The translations under genes were made by a program, and so were the position numbers. A model generated the notes under the pieces. That model did no database searches, had not been told where the DNA came from, and saw nothing but the letters and a program-made list of their open reading frames with translations. 64,000 nt of DNA from Kluyveromyces lactis (lineage: Eukaryota; Ascomycota; Saccharomycetes; Saccharomycetales; Saccharomycetaceae), in assembly GCF_000002515.2 (NCBI RefSeq), contig NC_006040.1:434001-498000 (forward strand). Reading direction: 5' to 3'. This document shows positions 1 through 7,826 of the stretch, piece after piece (position 1 is the stretch's first letter; each line of letters begins with the position of its first letter).

Positions 1-1674
1 GACGTGGATTTTGAGCATGCTGCAACCAATGCGATTGGTAATGACGAAGATGATTTGAATGCGCTATTGAACGATGCGCTTCTCTTTGCTAATGATTTAT
101 TCTCCAAGCTGCCCGAAACAGACGCCGTGACCGCAAACCAAGGCCAACAGAAAAGTATCAGTTCTATCAATGATGACATAGGCGGGCCCGTGTTCAACAG
201 ATGGGAAGAGATCGAAGGAATGTTAGGAGAGGTATCAAAATCGGAATTATCATATTTGAAGATATTTTATGACAATGTATCATACTGGTTGATGCCGCTA
301 GCACAATCACCGGATTCTAACATTTGTAACCATATCTTATTCCAGCACGTAATAAGAGCAAATAAAAAACACGCCCGAGAAAAGTCTTACTTACAGAGTT
401 CGATGGTGTCAATCAGTGCTAAATATGTCTACAATGTTTACGGGAAAGAGCATGATAATATAATTAGGAAACATTTCTTGAGAAAAGCACTACAGCAATT
501 GTACCAAGAATTCGAATCTCTATCCCAAGAATCATTGGGGTTTTCACAGATAGACTCTTTGAATTTATGTGTGCTATTGTTGACATTGGATAGTTCAACG
601 TTTGGAACTCAAGAATGGAAATTCCATCTACGAGGAGCTAAGGATCTACTTATGAAATACAACGACAACAGAGAAATGGTGACTGGAAGCACTGGGAGCA
701 CACTTTTGCATAGGAGGACTGTAACACTAGCACGTAACTGGTTTTGTGCCATTGCTATAGTTGCTTGTGTAGCGAAAGGTAACCATTTTTTCAATGAAGC
801 AGAAATGGAGGAGATGTTAGATATTGGATCCAGTGATTCATCCATGAGCGACAATCTCATGAAGCAGATGGGATTCATATCAGGGAATAATTATAACACA
901 TTTCTTGGGTATTCGAAAGAGGGAATATTGCTTATCAAGGAAGTGATGAAATGTCTTAATGCAGATACTGGCCAAGACGATAACAACGATAGTTTCCTTA
1001 ACGTCTGCTCATTGTTACAAGCATCTCGAGAATACCAATTCTATCCAAACACGTACGGGAAAGTTGATACCGACAATTACTCCCTGATACCGTCATTCAC
1101 CTCAGATGTGGCATCCGTTGTGTTCCACAAGCTTTCTGTCTATTCTATATACGATTCCATCCACCAGACCCATGTGGAACTACTATTTGTCACCTATCTA
1201 CTAAGAAGCGCTAAACTACCTGAAGACTGTTCGCTAGTGCTAAACTCTTGCAAACGAGTTTGGAAAATGTTAGAGTGGATGTTTTCAGACTGTAATTTGA
1301 CAATAATGGAAATAAACATGCTGACAGAACAGTTAGAAGCTGGTGAAATATACAACTACCCAAGCCTAAGAGAGAAACTAAAATTTGAATTGACCTCCAG
1401 GTGCATCATCGTACCAATGCAGAAGGACTTCAGATTGATGATGTTCCAAAGTAGCGTGATTTTATGTGCTGAGAAGCTAATTTTATTGGATTCAAATACA
1501 CTACGGCTGACAAGATGCAAAATCCTAGCATACTTCATGACTATGGCAGAAAACTTGGGTGCTGAATCAGCAGCAATATCGATCGCATATCTGATTAGAA
1601 AATGGTATCCAAGACCAACGACCATGCTCTCACAGAATGAGGTGGACCTTGCTGATGCGCTTCCATTTTCTTGA
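1..1674 (+). CDS. Fungal Zn-cluster-type transcription factor, C-terminal part (5' truncated by window edge)
   Basis: The frame is open from the first base, so the N-terminus and any Zn2Cys6 DNA-binding domain lie outside the window. The visible ~557 residues are mostly helical. They carry the kind of region found in fungal-specific transcription factor domain 2 proteins (Lys14/Arg81-like): a segment around residues 185-220 with a W-K-F-H-L-R-G-A-K-D-L-L signature, and a long helical C-terminal half. An acidic, Asn-rich stretch lies near the visible start. The protein probably regulates transcription in the nucleus, but no target can be read from this part. It lies immediately upstream of TPN1 in the same orientation. 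I cannot assign an S. cerevisiae ortholog. A search with the complete gene would settle the family. Confidence 0.7.
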   Translation, partial: DVDFEHAATNAIGNDEDDLNALLNDALLFANDLFSKLPETDAVTANQGQQKSISSINDDIGGPVFNRWEEIEGMLGEVSKSELSYLKIFYDNVSYWLMPLAQSPDSNICNHILFQHVIRANKKHAREKSYLQSSMVSISAKYVYNVYGKEHDNIIRKHFLRKALQQLYQEFESLSQESLGFSQIDSLNLCVLLLTLDSSTFGTQEWKFHLRGAKDLLMKYNDNREMVTGSTGSTLLHRRTVTLARNWFCAIAIVACVAKGNHFFNEAEMEEMLDIGSSDSSMSDNLMKQMGFISGNNYNTFLGYSKEGILLIKEVMKCLNADTGQDDNNDSFLNVCSLLQASREYQFYPNTYGKVDTDNYSLIPSFTSDVASVVFHKLSVYSIYDSIHQTHVELLFVTYLLRSAKLPEDCSLVLNSCKRVWKMLEWMFSDCNLTIMEINMLTEQLEAGEIYNYPSLREKLKFELTSRCIIVPMQKDFRLMMFQSSVILCAEKLILLDSNTLRLTRCKILAYFMTMAENLGAESAAISIAYLIRKWYPRPTTMLSQNEVDLADALPFS

Positions 1675-1823
1675 ACACTATTTTTTATACATCCCATAGC
1701 ACTCTGATATAGCACATGTTTAGACCCACCAGAAATCTGTACGAATTAACTGTACGAACTAGTACAGAACGGCAGACTACTGTCAATATTGTACATCCTT
1801 TATTCATTTATCATAACGGTCAC

Positions 1824-1832
1824 ATGACTCAT
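1824..1832. promoter_or_regulatory. Gcn4-type site
   Basis: ATGACTCAT is the full palindromic Gcn4 consensus, about 500 nt upstream of TPN1. Its function is inferred from the motif alone. Confidence 0.35.
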
Positions 1833-2185
1833 ATTGATAAATCGTGCATATATTTTGTGAACGCCACACGCATCGACATATGTACCTTTTACACACATAC
1901 CGAATCTCACGTTGATGGTGAGAGTTAACTACTATTTACATAAGTTTCACAGACAGCAGAACAATTGGTGCGGCACCAGAGGACCTCTTTGTTCTGTAAC
2001 CTTCCTGTTCAAGAACAAAGGACGATTAAAAAGTGGACTTACCGTTGCACTATCTCCTGGATCCTCGTTCAGTGTGTATGCCGTTCCATCACTAGTTTTT
2101 TTTCTTTCTTTTCATTATCATCACATTCGCGATGACTTGGACTTTCAGTATGAAAAGCGTTCAAAATGCATGTAGTGAGATATGA

Positions 2186-2194
2186 TATATAAAA
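2186..2194 (+). promoter_or_regulatory. TATA box of TPN1
   Basis: TATATAAAA sits 141 nt upstream of the ATG at 2335. This spacing is normal for yeast and supports initiation at 2335 rather than at an upstream non-ATG codon of the same open frame. Confidence 0.5.
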
Positions 2195-2334
2195 GATGAA
2201 CCAAGATATGTCATTGCTAGATCAAAGCATAAGCCTGTTGTTTGGTAAGGCTGTTTACTGAGTTGCTTAATGCTGTCATAAACCTCAACAATAGTTGTGG
2301 TTCGAATAACAGGTACAGCTACGAATCAAGAACT

Positions 2335-3906
2335 ATGAAAAAGTCGGAGGTAGAGGTGACTGAAAGGTCAATCTTTGTACGTTCTGCATCGAGCATTCGT
2401 CAGTTTTCTGATAAGTTAGATGCGTTAGGTGTTGAAGCGCGTGGTATCCAGCGTATCCAGCCGTATGAGCGTGGCACCGCTAAACAGTTTTGGCATGTTG
2501 CTGGGTTGTGGTTGAGTGCAGCTGGTGGGCTTTCTTCTATGTCGTCATACTTCCTTGGTCCAATGGTATTCCAACTTACGTTTAACCAATGTCTTGTGAG
2601 TGGATTGATATCGATGTGGATCGGCTGTGGGGTTGCAGCTTACTGTTCTGTAATGGGTCCACAATCTGGTTGTAGACAAATAGTTACTGCTCGTTATCTG
2701 TTCGGTTGGTGGTTTGTGAAATTTATTGCCTTGGCTGCGATTGTCGGTGTTATGGGCTGGTCCATTGTGAACTGTGTTGTTGGAGGACAAATGCTAGCTA
2801 GTGTTAGTGACGGTAAGGTTCCACTTTGGGTTGGTATTATCATTGTTACTGTGGTATCGTTGCTTGTTTCCATTTTTGGTATCAAGCAGGTTTTAAAAGT
2901 AGAGACTCTGTTTGCAGTGCCCGTGCTAACTAGTTTCCTGTTGTTGTACATCTCAGCAAGTGACAAGTTCAAGTACTTGTACGAATTCAGTAATAGTGAC
3001 ATTGATTCACTGACTGTGAAAGGTTGCTGGTTATCCTTCTTTTCTTTGTGTTACAGTATCACATCAACTTGGGGTTCCATCACAGCAGATTACTATATCT
3101 TGTTCCCCGAGGACACTCCTCAGATTCAAGTCTTCTTATTGACATTTTTCGGAACTGCGGTACCAACCACTTTCGTTGGTGTATTGGGTCTTCTACTGGC
3201 ATCATGTTCACTGTCCTACGAACCTTGGCAAGCTGCATATGATGAATATGGGATGGGTGGTCTCATGAATGCTGGTTTCTCTCGTTGGAATGGATTTGGG
3301 AAATTTTTGGTCGTTGTATTGATCTTATCTTTAATCTCGAATAATATTGTTAACACATACTCTGCAGCATTCTCCATCCAATTATCAAGTGTGATGTTAG
3401 CCAAGGTGCCTCGTTGGATCTGGGCTATCGGATGTACCATCTTTTACCTCGTATGTGCGCTAGTAGGTAGAAACAGTTTTTCCACCATCTTGGGAAATTT
3501 CCTACCTATGATTGGTTACTGGATTAGCATGTACTTCATCTTACTCGTGGAAGAGAACGTCATCTTTAGAAACTGGTTCCACCATCTATATAAATTGGAA
3601 TTCCCCAATGACATAGAAGTGAAACCACATCATAAACTAAGGAAATTACCAAGGCACATCCACAGGTACAACTGGGATGAATGGGACAACTCTGAAGTCA
3701 TCACAAGAGGATTGGCTGCATCCGCTGCGTTCTGCATCGGTGTTGCTGGTGTGGTACTTGGAATGTGTCAAACGTATTACGTGGGGCCACTTGCCGCAAA
3801 GATTGGCGAGTATGGCGGAGATTTAGGTATGTGGCTCGGTATGGGTTTCGCAGGAGTATCATATCCACCACTAAGGTACTGCGAACTGAAGAAATTTGGC
3901 AGGTGA
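2335..3906 (+). CDS. TPN1: Plasma-membrane nucleobase/pyridoxine-type permease (NCS1 family), TPN1 ortholog
   Basis: This 523-residue protein belongs to the purine-cytosine permease (NCS1) family: about twelve hydrophobic segments, an N-terminal G-L-W-L-S-A-A-G-G stretch before the first helix, and a cytosolic C-terminus. In S. cerevisiae the family includes Fcy2 (cytosine/purines) and Tpn1 (vitamin B6 uptake). Assignment to TPN1 rests on gene order: TPN1 precedes COX4 in the same orientation in S. cerevisiae (YGL186C, YGL187C) and here. The open frame extends 5' to 2242, but only from a TTG; the first in-frame ATG is at 2335, downstream of a TATA box. Substrate (pyridoxine versus purine/cytosine) cannot be proven from sequence alone. 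Confidence 0.8.
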   Translation: MKKSEVEVTERSIFVRSASSIRQFSDKLDALGVEARGIQRIQPYERGTAKQFWHVAGLWLSAAGGLSSMSSYFLGPMVFQLTFNQCLVSGLISMWIGCGVAAYCSVMGPQSGCRQIVTARYLFGWWFVKFIALAAIVGVMGWSIVNCVVGGQMLASVSDGKVPLWVGIIIVTVVSLLVSIFGIKQVLKVETLFAVPVLTSFLLLYISASDKFKYLYEFSNSDIDSLTVKGCWLSFFSLCYSITSTWGSITADYYILFPEDTPQIQVFLLTFFGTAVPTTFVGVLGLLLASCSLSYEPWQAAYDEYGMGGLMNAGFSRWNGFGKFLVVVLILSLISNNIVNTYSAAFSIQLSSVMLAKVPRWIWAIGCTIFYLVCALVGRNSFSTILGNFLPMIGYWISMYFILLVEENVIFRNWFHHLYKLEFPNDIEVKPHHKLRKLPRHIHRYNWDEWDNSEVITRGLAASAAFCIGVAGVVLGMCQTYYVGPLAAKIGEYGGDLGMWLGMGFAGVSYPPLRYCELKKFGR

Positions 3907-4652
3907 ACCATTTTCCCCATTATCTGACATTATACACATATAATAGAAACACACATATATGTACACACATATATGTATATAACCTGTCACGCGACGCGCG
4001 CCAGATCAAATGAATAATCTCTTTAATATTAATGGCATGGCATTGCCTATATAAATCACATGACCTCTAGCCAACCATATCGCAGAATTCTCACTCAATT
4101 GACAACACCCACACTAGATCCTACTCTCGCCGGAAACAAAATAGAAACAAATACGAAAGACTACTCCAGCTAAAAAATGTGTACATCACTATGTACGAGT
4201 AGACACCTTTTTTGTATCTTTCCTTCTTCTCCCTGCTCCAATCATACTGGGAAACATGATGTGATTTTTGTACGTTTTTTGTTATAAGCGATAATTTTCA
4301 TTTCTTGATTTTCGCAGGATATTGGAACCGAATGTATATATATGAATAATATTTTCAACAGTGATTTCAGAGTTTTAGAAAGTAGCTAAAGACGTTTTAT
4401 CAAGTTTGTTCAAGAGAGTCATACGTTTGTTTCAGAGGGTTTTCTTTCGCCGATTACTTTCATTTGCGAATATATTCAACTGATCACCTTATCTGTCTCA
4501 GCTAGCTTACAGTATCCAAGTGGTTCTTTTTGTCATATATTGCTAATTGATTAGTTCATTACAATTCAAATATACCTTTGTTCCATCGTTTTAGATTCAC
4601 ACATCGGAGTATCTAAGTTATCACCTATCAATCCAATCACAAAGAAGAAATA
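3907..4652. other. Intergenic: TPN1 terminator and COX4 promoter/leader
   Basis: No gene seen. The region holds an ACACCCACACT stretch (4105-4115; weak Rap1-like), a CCAATCA box at 4238-4244 that could bind the Hap2/3/4/5 complex, and a TATATATA run near 4333. S. cerevisiae COX4 has a leader intron; I looked for GTATGT plus TACTAAC here and found no pair. Confidence 0.55.
4238..4244 (+). promoter_or_regulatory. CCAAT box (Hap complex candidate) upstream of COX4
   Basis: CCAATCA about 410 nt upstream of a nuclear respiratory gene. Hap2/3/4/5 control of COX4 is established in S. cerevisiae; use of this particular site is inference. Confidence 0.35.
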
Positions 4653-5117
4653 ATGTTGTCTCTACGTCAATCCCTATCGAAGTTGTTCGGCCCAGCATCC
4701 AGAGCTTTTGCTACCACCAAGGTTGCAGGTGATCAACAAGTTGTTAAGACTGCTACCAAGTTGGCTGAAGTTAACGGTGCTGACACTTTGATTGGTCCTG
4801 GTGCCAAAGACGGTGAAGTTCCAACCGAATTGGACCAAGCCACTGGTTTAGCCAGATTGGAATTGTTGGGTAAATTGGAAGGTATCGAAGTTTTCGACAC
4901 CAAGCCATTGGACTCTTCCAGAATCGGTACCATGGAAAACCCAATCATTGTTGAATCCTACGATGACTACCGTTATGTCGGTGCCACTGGTTCCCCAGCT
5001 GGTTCTCACAACGTCATGTGGTTGAAGCCAACCGACGGTCAAGTCGCCAGATGTTGGGAAACCGGTTGTGTATACAAGCTTAAGATGGTCGGTGTTCCTC
5101 AAGAAGGTCACCATTAA
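4653..5117 (+). CDS. COX4: Cytochrome c oxidase subunit IV (mammalian COX5B homolog)
   Basis: The 154-residue product (S. cerevisiae 155) is a nuclear-encoded matrix-side subunit of mitochondrial complex IV. It starts with a basic, hydroxylated presequence (M-L-S-L-R-Q-S-L-S-K) and then carries the family core with L-I-G-P-G-A, T-G-L-A-R-L-E-L and E-S-Y-D-D-Y-R-Y-V-G. The zinc-binding end is unusual. Yeast Cox4 uses Cys111, His119, Cys134 and Cys137, as I recall. Here position 111 is Ala, His119 and Cys134 are kept, 137 is Thr, and a Cys appears at 139 instead. The gene follows TPN1 in the same direction, as in S. cerevisiae. It should be repressed by glucose less strongly than in S. cerevisiae if the organism is a respiratory Kluyveromyces; that is inference. 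Confidence 0.95.
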   Translation: MLSLRQSLSKLFGPASRAFATTKVAGDQQVVKTATKLAEVNGADTLIGPGAKDGEVPTELDQATGLARLELLGKLEGIEVFDTKPLDSSRIGTMENPIIVESYDDYRYVGATGSPAGSHNVMWLKPTDGQVARCWETGCVYKLKMVGVPQEGHH

Positions 5118-5803
5118 GCATTTTAATCCTTCCTTCCATATCATTCCCACTTATCCTGGTAAAAAAAGGATTAACAACCAGTGTACCACTATATCATTCT
5201 AAAAATTCCAATACAAATGTCAAATACACAAACCTATTCTAAAATATTACAAAATAATAAATTACACAAGCTGAAGCAACAAATTACACAAAAAGTTTAG
5301 TGGGGACATATACTTGAACTGGTCCTGCACATAATCAAGATTTGTTTATATGTTTGGAAAGCGGGGAACAGGCCAGATCTATTGAATTTTAAAAGAATGA
5401 TTGATTCATATTTTATACCAATTGCCTCTATTTCTTTCCCCCCCCGGATCGTTTAAACCAATTAAAGACTTATGTTACACATTGTTTCTCTACATACTAC
5501 ATTTCACAGGTAAGAACTCATTATTTAAATTAAGTACGATTTTATCAATAAAATTTCAAAAAAAAAAGTCTTTGTTTCAAGGTGACACCGAGGGTCAGTA
5601 TGACAATTACCGATACAGAAGTAATTACCGAATATTCAAAACACTTAGTAGTTGCAAAGCAACCTTTTCAGATTATATGTATATCATCTATGAAGGGGAA
5701 TTACCCCAATGATAGATGGACTTATCGGCACTTTAAGGGTTTGTTCATTTTCAGGGACTGTTTCGAAGTGGTGTTGATGATAAAAGGAAAAACAAAAAAA
5801 TGT

Positions 5804-5816
5804 ACACCCATACATA
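5804..5816 (+). promoter_or_regulatory. Rap1 binding site
   Basis: ACACCCATACATA matches the Rap1 consensus ACACCCRYACAYM at every position. Rap1 is the main activator of ribosomal protein genes in this clade. The site is about 550 nt before the 5' splice site of the RPS26 leader intron. Confidence 0.6.
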
Positions 5817-5917
5817 CTCAAATATTAAAAAAGTTTCTCCCAAACAGTTGAAGCGAAAGAAAAGTGTAATTTAACGTATTAGGAAATTCCAAATTTACCA
5901 ATTTATCTAGGGAATAC

Positions 5918-6170
5918 TCCGCTCCTGTCTGGGAATGGCCCCTTCTAGAGACATACATGCCTGTGTAGGAAGAAGGGGTAGGCTCCATCTCTGCCTGCCA
6001 ATTGGAACCGCACGGGAAGCTAGTCCCAATCCATTGGTGTAGGTCCTACCATACCTCCGCCCAATTCCTCACTCTTCGCCTCAGCTCTCCCTCAACCCTC
6101 TGCCGTAAGCCACTGGTCCTTGCCAAATGGTATCGTTTGCACTTCCTTCGCCGTAGCGTCTAGGGTTAGC
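5918..6170. other. GC-rich block with inverted repeats, function unknown
   Basis: The block is clearly richer in G+C than its AT-rich surroundings and has no long ORF. It holds CCCCTTCT (5939-5946) facing AGAAGGGG (about 30 nt on), GGGA/TCCC around 6014-6027, and the near-palindrome GTAGGTCCTAC at 6039-6049. It could be a promoter architecture or a structured RNA; it does not match the U1, U2, U6, MRP or SRP RNA hallmarks I know. Confidence 0.3.
6161..6169 (+). promoter_or_regulatory. Tbf1-like site near RPS26
   Basis: TAGGGTTAG, close to the telomere-type TTAGGG/Tbf1 motif. Tbf1 regulates ribosomal protein genes in several non-Saccharomyces yeasts; a role here is inferred. Confidence 0.3.
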
Positions 6171-6352
6171 CCGTATTTTGTATGGTGAAATGCTCTTCCT
6201 AAATCACAGCTCTGGTATACTGAAAAATTTAAAGATAAGTTTTGTAATATATTAGAGAACTGTTTATTAGAGAGAGAGACTTTTGATATTACAGCTTAGC
6301 TATTTTGTTTGCTTTTGTGATAACACAGCCTAACCAAGACTAGTATATTCAA

Positions 6353-6880
6353 GTATGTTACCTATATCGTGGGCTGAATGATACGTGTGTGAGAAAGATC
6401 AAATGAGATAAGGATAGAATTGCAATTAATAGGAAACCAACAGAAACCTAAGCCTGAGGACCCAGAATGAATTGTATCTCCTGAATGGAAATCCGATGAT
6501 CTATTACAGAGAGCGAAGCGACATGGAGGGGAGAGAGAGGCTAATTAAATTTACAGACAATACTTCTTCGGAGCCAGTATGAATATCAAAAAGATGATAA
6601 TTCAACCTAGACAATGGAAGGGAAAGTGAGATAAATAACGGCCCATGAGCTTTAGTATCGGACCATCCTACAGTCCATGTTAGCATATGAGGATGGTCTG
6701 ATTTTCCACGATTATAAAGAAATGGAAAGATTTAGACAATACAACTTAACTTATCACTCTCACATACGAGGATTATTATTCGAATATTAATTTACTAACA
6801 TAAATTGTTATGATAATAATTTGTAAACGCACACTGTTGTCGTTGTACCAGATTATTATACATTGAATAAACTTTTACAG
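6353..6880 (+). other. RPS26: Probable 5' UTR intron of RPS26
   Basis: A perfect 5' splice site GTATGT at 6353-6358, a perfect branch site TACTAAC at 6793-6799 and a 3' splice site TTTTACAG ending at 6880 are in order. The branch adenosine is 82 nt from the 3' end, and the start codon follows one base after the acceptor. The 528-nt interval contains no competing gene. All three signals match consensus, but RNA data would be needed to prove use. Confidence 0.65.
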
Positions 6881-6881
6881 A

Positions 6882-7241
6882 ATGCCAAAGAAGAGAGCTT
6901 CCAACGGTAGAAACAAGAAGGGTAGAGGTCACGTCAAGCCTGTCAGATGTGTCAACTGTTCCAGATCTGTTCCAAAGGACAAGGCCATCAAGAGAATGGC
7001 TATCAGAAACATCGTTGAAGCTGCTGCTATCAGAGATTTGTCTGAAGCCTCTGTCTACGCTGAATATGCTCTTCCAAAGACCTACAACAAGTTGCACTAC
7101 TGTATTTCTTGCGCTATCCACGCTAGAATTGTTAGAGTCAGATCCAGAACTGACAGAAGAATCAGAGCTCCTCCACAAAGACCAAGATTCAACAGAGACA
7201 ACAAGGTTTCTCCAGCTGATGCCGCTAAGAAAGCTTTGTAA
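6882..7241 (+). CDS. RPS26: 40S ribosomal protein eS26
   Basis: This 119-residue basic protein matches eukaryotic eS26, which binds the 3' end of 18S rRNA at the mRNA exit channel of the small subunit. It shows [10 protein letters not shown] at the N-terminus and the zinc-binding cysteines in R-C-V-N-C and Y-C-I-S-C. Codon use is strongly biased, as in highly expressed yeast genes. In S. cerevisiae, RPS26A (YGL189C) is close to COX4 and TPN1, and the same order holds here. A leader intron ending one base before the ATG and a consensus Rap1 site farther upstream fit standard ribosomal protein gene control. Confidence 0.97.
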   Translation: MPKKRASNGRNKKGRGHVKPVRCVNCSRSVPKDKAIKRMAIRNIVEAAAIRDLSEASVYAEYALPKTYNKLHYCISCAIHARIVRVRSRTDRRIRAPPQRPRFNRDNKVSPADAAKKAL

Positions 7242-7826
7242 ATCTAACCTTAAACAATAGCAAGTCATTTAAATGAAGATATGAATTTATCTTTTTATTA
7301 TCATCAAAATGTATTCTTTTCTCTATGTTTAATGTTTAGATCTGTATAGTTTTATATCAATAACTAAAACGCACCCAAATAACTTCAAGAAAGTCAGTTT
7401 TAGCCTTAGTTGTGCTTGTTAGGATGCAGTATGCACTAGACCATCTGAGACCAATCTTTATTAGAAGAGCACCTAAAGCCATTTGGTTAAGCGGTGCCTT
7501 TGCTGGTCAATGGTAACGAGAATATCATAATACACGATTTGATCTGTTCAATTTTTCATGTATTACTGAAAATTGTTTTAAAGAGTAATTACGATCTCGA
7601 ATGATGCTAAACCATGTGTTAACTTTCAATATAAGGTTACGTTCGTTTTATCCTTTTAAAATTAGAATCCACTGATCATTAATTGGCTGTCGTTATTTAA
7701 CGGTTTCAGGCGACATATTTCCTACCAGATATATCCATTTTCAGCGTACTTTTATCTTCTTTTTGCTGGGGCATTTTATAGAAAATTCAGCTATTATTGT
7801 TAACTTTGTGATTCCTGATTAACAAC
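7242..7826. other. Intergenic between RPS26 and FRS1
   Basis: AT-rich apart from a 30-codon ORF at 7424-7516, listed separately. Relative to S. cerevisiae this is a synteny breakpoint: chromosome VII-type genes lie to the left and the YLR060/YFL034 block to the right. Confidence 0.5.
7424..7516 (+). CDS. Small ORF of 30 codons, unknown
   Basis: ATG at 7424 opens a 30-residue frame ending in F-A-G-Q-W-stop. It has an arginine-rich centre (I-R-R-A-P-K) followed by a mildly hydrophobic stretch, which resembles tiny mitochondrial membrane proteins in a general way only. I recognise no family. The surrounding DNA is AT-rich, whereas this stretch has more protein-like codons. It may be chance. Confidence 0.2.
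   Translation: MQYALDHLRPIFIRRAPKAIWLSGAFAGQW

Larger units (their letters stand above)
1675..2334. other. Intergenic: 3' of transcription factor, promoter of TPN1
   Basis: No convincing gene. Two short overlapping ORFs here look spurious. A perfect Gcn4/AP-1 palindrome ATGACTCAT lies at 1824-1832, and a TATA box (TATATAAAA) at 2186-2194, about 140 nt before the TPN1 ATG. Confidence 0.6.
5118..6352. other. Long intergenic between COX4 and RPS26 first exon
   Basis: No protein gene is supported; two short ORFs (5401-5712, 5582-5851) overlap each other and look random. A perfect Rap1 site lies at 5804-5816, followed by a GC-richer block with several inverted repeats (about 5918-6170), then a Tbf1-like TAGGGTTAG at 6161-6169. 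The region serves at least as the RPS26 promoter. Confidence 0.5.

Noticed and set aside
1716-2175. Two short ORFs downstream of the transcription factor
   Set aside because: Overlapping frames with low-complexity Phe/Ser content; they lie where the TPN1 promoter should be.
3907-4652. COX4 leader intron as in S. cerevisiae
   Set aside because: No GTATGT plus TACTAAC pair is present in the leader region.
5401-5851. Two overlapping plus-strand ORFs (103 and 89 codons) between COX4 and RPS26
   Set aside because: They overlap in different frames, are AT-driven, show no recognisable domain, and overlap the Rap1 site of the RPS26 promoter.
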